From Ruminococcaceae bacterium UBA2719 (GTDB taxonomy: Bacteria > Bacillota > Clostridia > Oscillospirales > Acutalibacteraceae): a DNA stretch of 47,365 nt. The translations under genes and the position numbers were made by a program. The notes below the pieces were generated by a model. That model saw only the letters and a list, made by a program, of their open reading frames with translations, made no database searches and had not been told where the DNA came from. Of this stretch, positions 15,743-24,113 are shown piece after piece; position 1 is the first letter of the stretch; each line of letters starts with the position of its first letter. Location: the NCBI GenBank assembly GCA_002353935.1, contig DEKP01000013.1:523-47887 (forward strand). The letters run 5' to 3'.

Positions 15743-18016
15743 TTATTTCTCCATTCTGATATTAATATCTCCGTCATTGGAGATCATTGCCTTGTTATAT
15801 ATATCTCTCATCTCACGCAGCGTTATATATGAATCATTCTTTGTGTCGCTCACAACTAAAGTATCACAGATAAGCACGCTAAAATTTTCGGGTATGCGAT
15901 TGATTACAATAATATCCGGCGCTCTGTATTTGTCAGGGATTTTTTGAGCATCAATTCTTGACGGAATTATCAAAGCGGTCTTAGCTCCGCTGTTGATAAA
16001 TTGTACTAACACCCCGTCTATATCCATAACTGTGATGCTTGTATGATTATCTATATTCACTACGGTTTTCTTTGAATATTTTGAGATTTTATCACTGTTT
16101 ATTTTACTCTCGCCAAGTTCCCCTTGTAGCAGAAAATTTGAAATAGAAAGCTTTTCTGACATTGCTTTTGAATAATTATTTATCTCTCTTTTATTTTGAC
16201 AAAGAGCAAAAGAAATTTCATCTTTGTTTTTCGTCTCTAGGTTAGAAACAACATCAAAAGCAGAATATGTATCGCAATTCAGATCTAACATTGCTACGCT
16301 GCCGTTTGAATCATAAGATACCGAGAGTCCTTTATCGCATTTATATACATTCAACGTTTGATTATTATAAGATAAAACCGTAGTCAGCAAGAATCCAGTA
16401 AGAAGAATACATATGCTAGACAGTGCAGCGTATTTAAAATATTTATAATTGTTTTTATACATCAGTATTATCAAACCTAAAACAATTGAGAAAACTAACC
16501 ATAAAAACACAAAATTTTCTCTTACATAAACATAAGAATACTTAAAGCTTGATAATGTATCTACGATAAAGATAACAAACTTACTGCAAAAATACAATGC
16601 CCACGAGAATATAATACCTAAAAATTTTATAACAGGAATCGCATACAATATACAAGATATAACTGAAAATATCAAAATCATTTCAACAGGAATATAGAGT
16701 ATCAAAGCCGAAAACAACGTAACAAGTGATATGCTTTTAAATACAAATATACTTATCGGAACCACTAAAATATTTGCGCTCAAAGCAACTGCCAAAGCTG
16801 ACAAAAACCAATTTAACGTATGTATAGAAATGCACTTTACATTATTTTTTATTTTTCTCTTTAGCTCAATTTTATTTTTATCTCCCGTAGTATTTTTGCT
16901 GTTTTCATCCTTCGTAGACTTTGTCTTTTTAATTAGCTTTTCATATTTAATACTGCTCTTTATTTTGATTTTATTATAAATGGGCTTAGACCAAAGCAAT
17001 ATTGAAAAAGTAGCCGCAAATGATAACACAAGTCCGATATCTCCCGGGCTGTATGGTGTAAAAAATATGCTTATCAAAACCACCGCTATTCCTAAAGAGT
17101 TAAAAGGATAGGCATCTCGTTTTATCAGCATAGCAAATAAGGTAACAAGTATCATTATACCCGAACGTATAACACTCGGCGCAAAACCTGTTATAGCCAT
17201 ATAGAGCAAGGCAAAAAGCATAGTTGCCGGAATGTAAATAAAGCGTTTTTTAAAAAATATTTTAAATATCCATAGAAAAGCTATTGATAAAATCGTAAAA
17301 TGCATTCCGGATACTACTATAAAATACGACGCTCCGCTGTATTTGAAATTTTCCTTTATGCTTTCGTCAAGCGAATATTTATCTCCGATTAATATTGCTT
17401 TGCATAAACCTGCCTCTTTCTCGGGCAACAGCGCATCTATCTTTTTTCTAAAAAACTGACGTATTTTTATAGCATATAAATAAGGATGAAACCCATCGTC
17501 TTTTGTAGCTGAATATTCAAGTTCGTCGGGCTTTGTTTGAAGAAAATATCCCTTTGATATATAAGTTTTATTATTGGTTTTTTCTAGTTTGGAATTAAAA
17601 GTTAATATATCAAAAGGTTCAATATCAAGTTTTTCCTCGCTCATAAGTATAATGCGTATGTTTTCATCTTTACCGTCAACTGACTTTGTCTTGAGCTTAT
17701 AAATATAGTTAGAATAATAGTTATATGCTTCATCGGTCAAAGTTGCTTCAATTTTACAGCTAATATTGTCATATTTATTTACCGTAGGTTCAAAAACAGA
17801 AATTGTATAAACAAAATTCACTAAACACGCCACTGCTGCAGACAATGCCATAACAGGCATGAATACTGTTTTTCTGGTTTTATATACAAGAAACAAAACA
17901 ACAGTTACACCTAAAAACACAAAAGCTATAGCAAGTGTAAGCCATTTGTTAAAATAAAAAACGACTGCAAGCACAAACAAGTAAGTCATTCCTATCTGTG
18001 AGAGCAATCGTTTCAT
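15743..18016 (-). CDS. comEC: ComEC/Rec2-family membrane protein without the metallo-beta-lactamase motif
   Basis: ComEC forms the channel for single-stranded DNA during transformation. The 757-residue protein has N-terminal membrane helices, a soluble DUF4131-like domain (about 60-180), and the Competence domain with many helices (about 190-540; EAGLCKAILIGDKYSLDESIKENFKYSGASYFIVVSGMH is split around this core; the VSGMH motif is typical). An insertion of basic, Lys-rich sequence lies at about 350-395. The C-terminal part (about 555-757) sits where the metallo-beta-lactamase nuclease domain belongs and begins similarly (LNVYKCDKGLSVSYDSNGS), but there is no HxHxDH motif. DNA cleavage by this domain is thus unlikely. 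It heads the comEC-holA-rnmV run. ATG with AAGGA upstream. Confidence 0.88.
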   Translation of the reverse strand: MKRLLSQIGMTYLFVLAVVFYFNKWLTLAIAFVFLGVTVVLFLVYKTRKTVFMPVMALSAAVACLVNFVYTISVFEPTVNKYDNISCKIEATLTDEAYNYYSNYIYKLKTKSVDGKDENIRIILMSEEKLDIEPFDILTFNSKLEKTNNKTYISKGYFLQTKPDELEYSATKDDGFHPYLYAIKIRQFFRKKIDALLPEKEAGLCKAILIGDKYSLDESIKENFKYSGASYFIVVSGMHFTILSIAFLWIFKIFFKKRFIYIPATMLFALLYMAITGFAPSVIRSGIMILVTLFAMLIKRDAYPFNSLGIAVVLISIFFTPYSPGDIGLVLSFAATFSILLWSKPIYNKIKIKSSIKYEKLIKKTKSTKDENSKNTTGDKNKIELKRKIKNNVKCISIHTLNWFLSALAVALSANILVVPISIFVFKSISLVTLFSALILYIPVEMILIFSVISCILYAIPVIKFLGIIFSWALYFCSKFVIFIVDTLSSFKYSYVYVRENFVFLWLVFSIVLGLIILMYKNNYKYFKYAALSSICILLTGFLLTTVLSYNNQTLNVYKCDKGLSVSYDSNGSVAMLDLNCDTYSAFDVVSNLETKNKDEISFALCQNKREINNYSKAMSEKLSISNFLLQGELGESKINSDKISKYSKKTVVNIDNHTSITVMDIDGVLVQFINSGAKTALIIPSRIDAQKIPDKYRAPDIIVINRIPENFSVLICDTLVVSDTKNDSYITLREMRDIYNKAMISNDGDINIRMEK

Positions 18017-18178
18017 AATTTTTCAATCCTTTATATAATTATCTGCAAAACATTCAAAAATATATAAATCATCTAACTTGATAAATTATTTTTGAATTGT
18101 TTCGTGCAAGATTTTTGAACGTTTATGAACAAAAGCCTTGCATAACACAAAGAAACTCTTTCTTTGCGTTAGCGGATT

Positions 18179-18257
18179 TATAAATGATTACTTATAAAAA
18201 ATCAAAGAATTTATTAAAACGCAATGACGGTTGGCGTTTGACAGTAATCATTATATA
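18179..18257. repeat. Intergenic palindromic repeat, copy 1
   Basis: Short element with ends TATAAATGATTAC (18179-18191) and GTAATCATTATATA (18244-18257) and an internal AAACGC...TTGGCGTTT hairpin. In inverted orientation it matches copy 2 at 36391-36515: both have TAATGATTAC, then AAACGCCAAC, then a CGTTTT arm, and similarity goes on past the far end (TAATCATTTATAAATC then GCAAAGAA-like sequence). A 13-bp piece, CAGTAATCATTAT, is repeated at 18242-18254 and 18269-18281. No coding capacity; it looks like a small non-autonomous mobile or REP-like element. The 261-bp gap from comEC to the phosphoribosyltransferase holds little else. Confidence 0.5.
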
Positions 18258-18277
18258 ATTCTGAGGTTCAGTAATCA

Positions 18278-18817
18278 TTATTTAAAAAACAAAGGTAATT
18301 TTTCAAGAAAAATAATATCATCACGGTCTGCGGCGTCACCTTCTGCAAGAACCGCCGCCTTGCCTACGATAACACCTCCGGATTTTTCAACCAAGGCTTC
18401 AAGGGCTTTGAGGCTGTCTCCGGTTGAAATAACGTCGTCAACAATCAAAACTCTTTTGCCCTTCATCTTATCCGCGTCATCTTTACCCAGATATAAAGTT
18501 TGGGTGTTTTTTGTTGTAATAGAATTTACATTTATACTTATAGGATCAGGCATATAAACCTTTATTCCTTTTCTGGCTATGATATAATCACCGCAGCCTT
18601 GGCGGGCTATTTCATAACAAAGCGGAATACCCTTTGCTTCTGCAGTAATAACGATATCGTGTTCAGGGCAGATTTTTAAAAGCTCCGCAGCTGATTTCTC
18701 TGTTATCTCAACATCGCCGAACATAATAAAAGCAGCAATATCCAGTTTTTCATTCACTTCACAAAGCGGAAGCTCGCGTTCTAAACCCGCGATAGTCATC
18801 TTATATGTTTTACTCAT
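18278..18817 (-). CDS. Phosphoribosyltransferase, adenine/xanthine type
   Basis: Type I phosphoribosyltransferase of 179 residues. The PRPP loop VLIVDDVISTGDSL (about 129-142) is intact, preceded by DIVITAEAKGIPLCYEIARQ (pyrophosphate-binding loop region) and ARKGIKVYMPDPI, and followed by VGKAAVLAEGDAADR. Overall it is closest to adenine phosphoribosyltransferase and to the xpt/PurR domain: purine base plus PRPP gives the nucleotide. The exact base cannot be fixed by eye. AAGGTAG precedes the ATG. It lies 35 bp after the HIT protein gene, which acts on purine nucleotide conjugates, so a purine salvage pair is plausible. Its stop codon falls inside a 13-bp repeat unit of the neighbouring intergenic element. 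Confidence 0.85.
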   Translation of the reverse strand: MSKTYKMTIAGLERELPLCEVNEKLDIAAFIMFGDVEITEKSAAELLKICPEHDIVITAEAKGIPLCYEIARQGCGDYIIARKGIKVYMPDPISINVNSITTKNTQTLYLGKDDADKMKGKRVLIVDDVISTGDSLKALEALVEKSGGVIVGKAAVLAEGDAADRDDIIFLEKLPLFFK

Positions 18818-18852
18818 AATTCTACCTTCTTATCTTCTTGTGTTATAAGAAA

Positions 18853-19194
18853 TTATGCCATTTGCAAAGTCAGCTTTTTGCCTCCGAGCAGATGAAAATG
18901 CAGGTGGAATACACTTTGTCCGCCTTCCTCTTTGCAATTGTTGACTACGCGATAGCCGTTTTCAAGGCCTAGTTTCTTTGCAATCTGAGGAATCTTGGAA
19001 AATATATAACCCACAATCTCACAATTTTCAGAATCAAGTTCATCTGCACAACAGATATGTGTTTTTGGAATAATTAATACATGCACAGGAGCCTGCGGGG
19101 ATAAATCATAAAAAGCTAAAATTTTATCATCTTCATACACCTTATTTGACGGAATCTCTCCGCTGATAATTTTGCAAAAAATACAGTTATCCAT
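18853..19194 (-). CDS. hinT: HIT-family (histidine triad) nucleotide hydrolase
   Basis: Small cytosolic hydrolase of the HINT branch, which in other organisms cleaves AMP-linked amines such as adenosine phosphoramidates. The 113-residue protein has CIFCKIISGEIPSNKVYEDD (N-terminal Cys pair and start of the fold), HVLIIPKTHI, and near the C-terminus QSVFHLHFHLLGG, the His-x-His-x-His triad motif with the catalytic histidine. Length is normal. GGAGG stands before the ATG. Likely co-transcribed with the phosphoribosyltransferase that follows. Confidence 0.93.
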   Translation of the reverse strand: MDNCIFCKIISGEIPSNKVYEDDKILAFYDLSPQAPVHVLIIPKTHICCADELDSENCEIVGYIFSKIPQIAKKLGLENGYRVVNNCKEEGGQSVFHLHFHLLGGKKLTLQMA

Positions 19195-19275
19195 AATTTG
19201 CCTCCTAAATAATTACACAATTATTTTATACTTTACTTTTACATTCGTCAATATAATTTATATACAGAAAAATAT

Positions 19276-20601
19276 TTATCTGTATCTGTGCGATCTGTGC
19301 ACACGGTTTTGTCTTTTTTCTCTTTGAATACGCTTTTGTCGTTTATTAAGCAACAATAAAACTATAATCAAAACAATAATAATTAAAAGAAGTATTACAA
19401 GCCACAAATGACTAGATATAAATTCGCCGGTCTTATGCGCGGCATAAACTAAAAAGCTGCGTTTGATATCCTCTGATGCAACCAAATTCGCGCTGCCTAC
19501 TTCTTCGTTATCATAATATATAGTAAGTTTTCCCAACACATCGCCTTTCTTAATCGGCGCGGCCACCTTATCCTCACATTCAATATTGTAAGTAAGTAAC
19601 AACTTATCATAACTGTTATTTAAAAGCGTTTTTATATCACTCTGAGCTACTATATCCGTTGTTTTATTTCCCAGTGTATAATCAACAGCAACGCTTTTTA
19701 TTGCTTCGTCCTTTGAATACAAAGTTTGATATGACAAATTATTAAATGCCCAGTCGTAAATCTCGGCGCTGTCGAGCATTGCATAATTTATTTGCTCAAC
19801 TTCCGAATAGTCCGCTCCTAAAGCAACGCATAAATATGTATATCCATCCCTTTGAGCAGTAGAAACCAAACATTTTCCTGCCTCGGCAGTATAGCCGGTT
19901 TTGATTCCTTTTGCATATTCGTAATAATATTTTCCGCCTTCTTGCGAGCTGTCTATCATATAATTTGTAGTTTCTATCGGCTCTGAAAAGCCTTTCGGCA
20001 TATACGACTTAGTGTTTGTAATTTCTTTAAAGCGGTCTAGCGTCATAGCGTATTTTGTAATAACAGCCATATCCCTAGCCGTTGTATAATGATTTTCATC
20101 AAAAAGTCCGTTAGGATTTACAAAATGAGTATTCTTACAGCCAAGAGTCTCTGCTTTTTTGTTCATCATATCAGCAAAGCCGTCTATGCTCTCTCCGACA
20201 TACCGGGCTAGTACCAAAGCGGCATCGTTTCCCGACGGAAGCATAAGACCATACAACAAATCTAGCACAGAGAACTCTTCCCCTATATGGTCCAAAAGCC
20301 CCATAACCGAACTTTCGGGATCCATATCAGCAAGAACATCTTCATCAATTTTCACCATTGTATTTTCAAAATCAGATACATTTTCCGCTACTACTATATA
20401 TGTCATGATTTTAGTTGTAGAAGCAGGGTACATTTTCTGTTCTGAAGCCTTATCCAAAACAACAGTATCAGTATCAAGGTTTTCAACATATACAGCCGAT
20501 GTTGTAGTATCAACATCGCAGCCATAATCAAGCGCTCCGGCTGAAATAGTTGTGCTGATAAAAATCACAGCTATTATGATAAGGGCCACTGCTTTTTTCA
20601 T
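19276..20601 (-). CDS. D-alanyl-D-alanine carboxypeptidase (S11), membrane anchored
   Basis: Trims the terminal D-Ala from peptidoglycan pentapeptides outside the cell. The 441-residue precursor has a signal peptide (about 1-25), a penicillin-binding S11 domain with PASTTKIM (Ser-x-x-Lys), PSGNDAA (Ser-x-Asn) and KGIKTGYT (Lys-Thr-Gly), a beta-rich C-terminal domain (about 285-385) and, unlike the amphipathic tail of classical DacA, a true membrane helix (about 395-418, WLVILLLIIIVLIIVLLLL) followed by an Arg/Lys-rich cytosolic end. The ATG at 20601 is used because the in-frame TTG at 20616 has no site before it. It follows plsY by 25 bp, making a der-plsY-dac run. It is one of two S11 paralogues in the window. 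Confidence 0.9.
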   Translation of the reverse strand: MKKAVALIIIAVIFISTTISAGALDYGCDVDTTTSAVYVENLDTDTVVLDKASEQKMYPASTTKIMTYIVVAENVSDFENTMVKIDEDVLADMDPESSVMGLLDHIGEEFSVLDLLYGLMLPSGNDAALVLARYVGESIDGFADMMNKKAETLGCKNTHFVNPNGLFDENHYTTARDMAVITKYAMTLDRFKEITNTKSYMPKGFSEPIETTNYMIDSSQEGGKYYYEYAKGIKTGYTAEAGKCLVSTAQRDGYTYLCVALGADYSEVEQINYAMLDSAEIYDWAFNNLSYQTLYSKDEAIKSVAVDYTLGNKTTDIVAQSDIKTLLNNSYDKLLLTYNIECEDKVAAPIKKGDVLGKLTIYYDNEEVGSANLVASEDIKRSFLVYAAHKTGEFISSHLWLVILLLIIIVLIIVLLLLNKRQKRIQREKRQNRVHRSHRYR

Positions 20602-20626
20602 ATTTTTCACCCGCAAAAATATAATT

Positions 20627-21331
20627 TTATGAAGACTTTTTAACTTTAAGCTTCTTTTCTTCTCCGTGCATAAGGCGAACTATGTTTTCTTTGTGTTTAA
20701 CAACTACCAATAACCCTATAACAGCTATGCACAGCGTTGATATAACTATATATCGTACACGCACTTCATTTGGCGTTCCAAGATTAGGCAAATAATCAAA
20801 GAAAAATGTTACAATAAACGTATATACAGTCAGCATACTTGTAGCGATAATTGAAGATAAAGAAATAATTCTTGTAATGACAAATATAATCAAAAATGTT
20901 GCAAGTCCCATCAATAGAACGCGCCAATCAACAACCGCCATAAGCGCCGCTAGGGTTACAACCCCTTTACCACCTTTAAAATTAAAATAAATAGGAAACA
21001 TATGTCCGACAATCGCAAAAAGACCCGCAATATATCTTCCGTATTTTGTATATTCAAAAATTGTTGCTGTAGAACCTGCATCTATTGTAGAAAAAATCCA
21101 CCATCCGATTAATACCGCTATAACGCCCTTCAAAAAATCGAAAGCAAATGTTAATACCGCCGGTACAACGCCTACCGATCTGAGTACATTTGTAAAGCCT
21201 GCATTGCCAGATCCCATATTACGAATGTCACCTTTATTATTCACACGTGTAATAATAACAGCAAAGCTGAGACTTCCTAACAAGTAAGCTATTACAGCGG
21301 TGAGCGCTGCTCTCCAAATTATATCTATCAT
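20627..21331 (-). CDS. plsY: Glycerol-3-phosphate acyltransferase PlsY
   Basis: Membrane enzyme that moves an acyl group from acyl-phosphate to glycerol 3-phosphate, the first step of phospholipid synthesis in most Gram-positives. The 234-residue protein has five or so membrane helices and the three PlsY motifs: YLLGSLSFAVIITR followed by DIRNMGSGNAGFTNVLR (motif 1), GHMFPIYFNFKGGKGVVT (motif 2, glycine-rich phosphate site) and a C-terminal KHKENIVRLMHGEEKK (motif 3). The ATG overlaps the der stop codon by 4 nt (ATGA), so translation is coupled. The normal partner plsX is not in the window. Confidence 0.95.
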   Translation of the reverse strand: MIDIIWRAALTAVIAYLLGSLSFAVIITRVNNKGDIRNMGSGNAGFTNVLRSVGVVPAVLTFAFDFLKGVIAVLIGWWIFSTIDAGSTATIFEYTKYGRYIAGLFAIVGHMFPIYFNFKGGKGVVTLAALMAVVDWRVLLMGLATFLIIFVITRIISLSSIIATSMLTVYTFIVTFFFDYLPNLGTPNEVRVRYIVISTLCIAVIGLLVVVKHKENIVRLMHGEEKKLKVKKSS

Positions 21332-22647
21332 TTGTCATTTCTCTCCCTTATAACTATTTTTATCGGCGTTCCTGAAAAATCAAACGCTTCTCTGAGTCTG
21401 TTCTCTAAATAACGCTGATATGAAAAATGAAAAAGCTCAGCATTATTACAGAAAAATACAAATGTCGGCGGTTTGACAGATGCCTGAGTCATGTAATAAA
21501 TTTTTAGGCGTTTGCCTTTATCCGTCGGCGGTTGAACCCGCTGTGTAGCCATACTCAAAACTTCGTTGAGCATTCCGGTTTTTATTCGTACGCTCGCGGT
21601 GTTTGCAACGTGTTTTATCACTTCAAAAAGATTATCAAGTCTTTGTCCGGTTTTTGCTGAAATAAACACCACGGGCGCATAACTCATAAAAGCAAAATCA
21701 CGTTCGATATCCTTTTTAAAGTTATTCATGGTTTTATCATCTTTTTCGATTGCATCCCACTTATTTACGGCAATTACACAACTTTTTCCGGATTCAAGAG
21801 CAATACCTGCAACCTTAGTATCCTGTTCGGTAATTCCAACCTCTGCATCAAGCATAATAACGCAAACGTCGCTTCTGTCAATAGCGGTTTTCGCACGTAT
21901 GACAGAGTAGCGCTCTATCATTTCAGTTACCTTGCTTTTCCTTCGCATGCCCGCTGTGTCTATAAAATTAAACACTCCGTGTTTGTTCTCTATTTTAGTA
22001 TCTATAGAATCTCTTGTAGTCCCTGCTATATCGGAAACTATACATCGGTTTTCTCCTGTTATTTTATTTATCAAAGAAGATTTTCCTACATTTGGTCTGC
22101 CGATAACAGCCACTTTTATTATTTCTCCATCCGGCTCTTCTTCCTCTTCCGCTGGCAATTGCTGAAAAACTGCATCTAAAAGGTCTCCGGTTCCGTGTCC
22201 ATGTACAGAAGATACACCTATAGGCTCAAGCGCTAAATTATAAAATTCATAAAATTCCGGCTGAGGCTCGCCTATTGTATCACATTTATTCACACACAGC
22301 ACAACTGGCTTAGAACTTTTTAAGAGCATATGCGCAATTTCTTCATCGCTTGCAACTACTCCCGAACGAACATCTGTTACCAATATAATAACATCAGCTG
22401 TATCGATCGCAAGCTGTGCCTGCTCTCTCATTTGTGAGAGTATTATATCGTTAGAAAACGGCTCTATTCCACCCGTATCAATCAATATTGCTTTTCTGCC
22501 GTTCCACTCTACTTCTCCGTATATACGATCCCTGGTAACGCCGGGAGTATCGTCAACTATAGACAGTCTCTCGCCTATCAGTTTATTAAAAAGCGTGCTT
22601 TTTCCTACGTTTGGTCTTCCTACAACGGCAATTATCGGCATTGGCAT
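21328..22647 (-). CDS. der: Ribosome biogenesis GTPase Der (EngA)
   Basis: Essential double GTPase needed for assembly of the 50S subunit. Two G domains in tandem: the first with GRPNVGKSTLFN (G1), DTPGVTRD and DTGG (G2/G3), NKCD (G4); the second with GRPNVGKSSLIN, DIAGTTRD, DTAGM and NKWD. The C-terminal KH-like domain (about 350-439, MLNEVLSMATQRVQPPTDKGKRLKIYY is broken here for length) is complete. 439 residues is the usual size. Two ATG codons lie close together (MPMP); the first is kept, with AAAGGAG about 11 nt away. A leader hairpin lies at 22672-22705. plsY follows with a 4-nt overlap. Confidence 0.95.
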   Translation of the reverse strand: MPMPIIAVVGRPNVGKSTLFNKLIGERLSIVDDTPGVTRDRIYGEVEWNGRKAILIDTGGIEPFSNDIILSQMREQAQLAIDTADVIILVTDVRSGVVASDEEIAHMLLKSSKPVVLCVNKCDTIGEPQPEFYEFYNLALEPIGVSSVHGHGTGDLLDAVFQQLPAEEEEEPDGEIIKVAVIGRPNVGKSSLINKITGENRCIVSDIAGTTRDSIDTKIENKHGVFNFIDTAGMRRKSKVTEMIERYSVIRAKTAIDRSDVCVIMLDAEVGITEQDTKVAGIALESGKSCVIAVNKWDAIEKDDKTMNNFKKDIERDFAFMSYAPVVFISAKTGQRLDNLFEVIKHVANTASVRIKTGMLNEVLSMATQRVQPPTDKGKRLKIYYMTQASVKPPTFVFFCNNAELFHFSYQRYLENRLREAFDFSGTPIKIVIRERNDK

Positions 22648-22671
22648 AAAATCTCACTCTCCTTTTAAAAC

Positions 22672-22705
22672 AGCTGACAGCGGGTGCTCTATACACCCTG
22701 TAGCT
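22672..22705 (-). other. Leader hairpin before der
   Basis: Minus-strand inverted repeat with outer arms AGCT/AGCT, inner arms CAGGGTG-like and CACCC, and a 7-nt loop, followed by CTGTTTTAAAAGG, which overlaps the ribosome binding site region. It could be a weak terminator or attenuator, or just mRNA structure. Confidence 0.3.
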
Positions 22706-22761
22706 TTCACATTTATATCTGACATTATCTGTAATAATATTAACAATATACAACTTTCGTA

Positions 22762-22795
22762 ACAAACAAAAGGGCGGTCAGTTCCCTGCCCGCCT
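22762..22795 (-). terminator. Probable terminator after rpmF
   Basis: GC-rich stem AGGCGG / CCGCCT with one bulge (22771-22777 against 22790-22795), followed on the minus strand by TTTTGTTTGTT. Confidence 0.55.
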
Positions 22796-22814
22796 GTACT
22801 TTTGTTAATAACTA

Positions 22815-23000
22815 TTAATCGGCATCCTTTTCAATGACCTGTCTGCCGTTATATTTACCGCAGTTAGGGCATACTTTATGCGGAGCCTTGTACTCACCGC
22901 ACTCAGGACAAATAGACAGAGCAGGAGTCTGAAGTTTCCATACGTTGCTTCTTCTTTTATCTCTTCTTGCTTGTGAATGTTTGTTCGTTGGTACAGCCAT
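22815..23000 (-). CDS. rpmF: 50S ribosomal protein L32
   Basis: Small zinc-binding protein of the large ribosomal subunit. 61 residues, starting MAVPTNKHSQARRDKRRS, the canonical L32 N-terminus, with the zinc site CPEC (about 33-36) and CPNC (about 46-49), so it is the cysteine-bearing (C+) form. It is 21 bp after yceD, the usual pairing. An overlapping frame on the same strand (22805-23008) is a shadow. Confidence 0.97.
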   Translation of the reverse strand: MAVPTNKHSQARRDKRRSNVWKLQTPALSICPECGEYKAPHKVCPNCGKYNGRQVIEKDAD

Positions 23001-23021
23001 GTAAACAACCTCCCTTTATAA

Positions 23022-23516
23022 TTAATCTAGTAATTGCTTTAATTTTTCAAGCCTCGGATCAATTTCTTGTTTTTCACAACCGCAGTCGCCCAAATTAAGA
23101 TTTTGTCCACATTTTTGACAGAGACCTTGACAGTCTCTTCTGCAAAGAAATTTAGACGGCAACTCAAGCAAAATATCCGATAATACAAGTTCGGATAAAT
23201 CCAAGGTCATATCGGGTGTTTCAATATATTCATCGTTATACTCTTCTTCCAGCTTGGCAATAAGCCTATGAAAAAAGCTGTATTCAAAGCGCTTTGTAAC
23301 GCTTTCACAGCAACGATCACAATTAGATGTGTAGTCAAAATCAGCGTCGATTTCCAAAGTGACCATTCCCGAACGGTTTTGAACATCTGCGGAAACTTTT
23401 ACATCGGATTTGAATGGATATCCGCCGCGTATTTCCTCGCATTTTAAGTTGAGTGTTGTATCAACATGGTAAGATGCTCCCTCACAAGCGAATACATCTT
23501 TTAGATCAAGCACCAT
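23022..23516 (-). CDS. yceD: YceD-family protein (DUF177), partner of rpmF
   Basis: Protein of the YceD/YlbN family. In plants and E. coli this family is involved in 23S rRNA accumulation; in bacteria its gene nearly always precedes rpmF, as here. The 164 residues contain a Cys-based metal site: YTSNCDRCCE in the first half and LCRRDCQGLCQKCGQNLNLGDCGC in two parts near the C-terminus, plus DMTLDLSELVLSDILLELP. The longer frame from 23543 contains the ribosome binding site GGAGG; the ATG at 23516, 5 nt behind it, is chosen. Function is inferred from the family. Confidence 0.88.
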   Translation of the reverse strand: MVLDLKDVFACEGASYHVDTTLNLKCEEIRGGYPFKSDVKVSADVQNRSGMVTLEIDADFDYTSNCDRCCESVTKRFEYSFFHRLIAKLEEEYNDEYIETPDMTLDLSELVLSDILLELPSKFLCRRDCQGLCQKCGQNLNLGDCGCEKQEIDPRLEKLKQLLD

Positions 23517-23600
23517 AAATGCCTCCAACACACAATAATACATATTAAAACACTATCTAGTATTATATATAAGAGCATTTTAATTGTCAAGAAAAATTTT

Positions 23601-23632
23601 GAAAAAAACACCAACGTTGTGTTGGTGTTTTT
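23601..23632 (-). terminator. Terminator after the pgi operon
   Basis: Perfect 12-bp stem AAAAACACCAAC (23604-23615) / GTTGGTGTTTTT (23621-23632) with a GTTGT loop, and a T run on the minus side. It ends the pgi/P-loop transcript before yceD. Confidence 0.85.
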
Positions 23633-23664
23633 CATTAATAATTATATAATTTTTATTTAATAAT

Positions 23665-24081
23665 TTAAATTTCTTCACATACAGCTTTGATACCTGCAGG
23701 CAAATCAGTCTCGGCAGAAGATATGAGCAATGTGATATTTGCCTCGCTCTCTTCAGACAAGTCATGAAGCTTCTTTACAAAATCTTCAATACCTTCAGTC
23801 GCCTCAGGGCAAATTTTGAATGTAGAATCGACAAAAATATCGGTTACATCGTAGTTTCCGGCGCAAATACCGCTCAAAAATCCAAGCAGCATAGTATATC
23901 CGTGTATGCCGTAAATCTCGGTATCAATCAGTCTGGCCTTATGAGTTACATCATAAGTCAGTTTTGCTCCCTTTTCTACAACTACAACGTTGCCAGATGA
24001 CTTTGCAACAGCTTCGTTAGCCAGTTGTATAAGTTTTTTTGTTTTTCCCGAACCTTTTTTGCCGATAATTAATGTTACCAT
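23665..24081 (-). CDS. Small P-loop ATP-binding protein, function unknown
   Basis: 138 residues. It begins MVTLIIGKKGSGKTKKLI, an intact Walker A motif (GKKGSGKT) at residues 7-14. The middle has DIFVDSTFKI, a candidate Walker B strand, and the end has LLISSAETDLPAGI, which could be a sensor strand. No membrane segment or zinc site. The fold looks like a minimal kinase or ATPase of the type often labelled PilT-like or simply ATP-binding protein in Clostridia. AGGAGGAC precedes the ATG. It lies 32 bp after pgi in the same transcript and before a strong terminator, but the glycolytic neighbour does not reveal its job. Confidence 0.75.
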   Translation of the reverse strand: MVTLIIGKKGSGKTKKLIQLANEAVAKSSGNVVVVEKGAKLTYDVTHKARLIDTEIYGIHGYTMLLGFLSGICAGNYDVTDIFVDSTFKICPEATEGIEDFVKKLHDLSEESEANITLLISSAETDLPAGIKAVCEEI

Positions 24082-24113
24082 AATTATGTCCTCCTGTGTT
24101 TTATATACAGTAA

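Noticed and set aside
18237..18258. TTGACA and TATAAT in repeat copy 1
   Set aside because: The spacing is only 10 bp, too short for a promoter.
22805..23008. 67-codon frame overlapping rpmF
   Set aside because: Shadow of the L32 gene in another frame; L32 is unmistakable.
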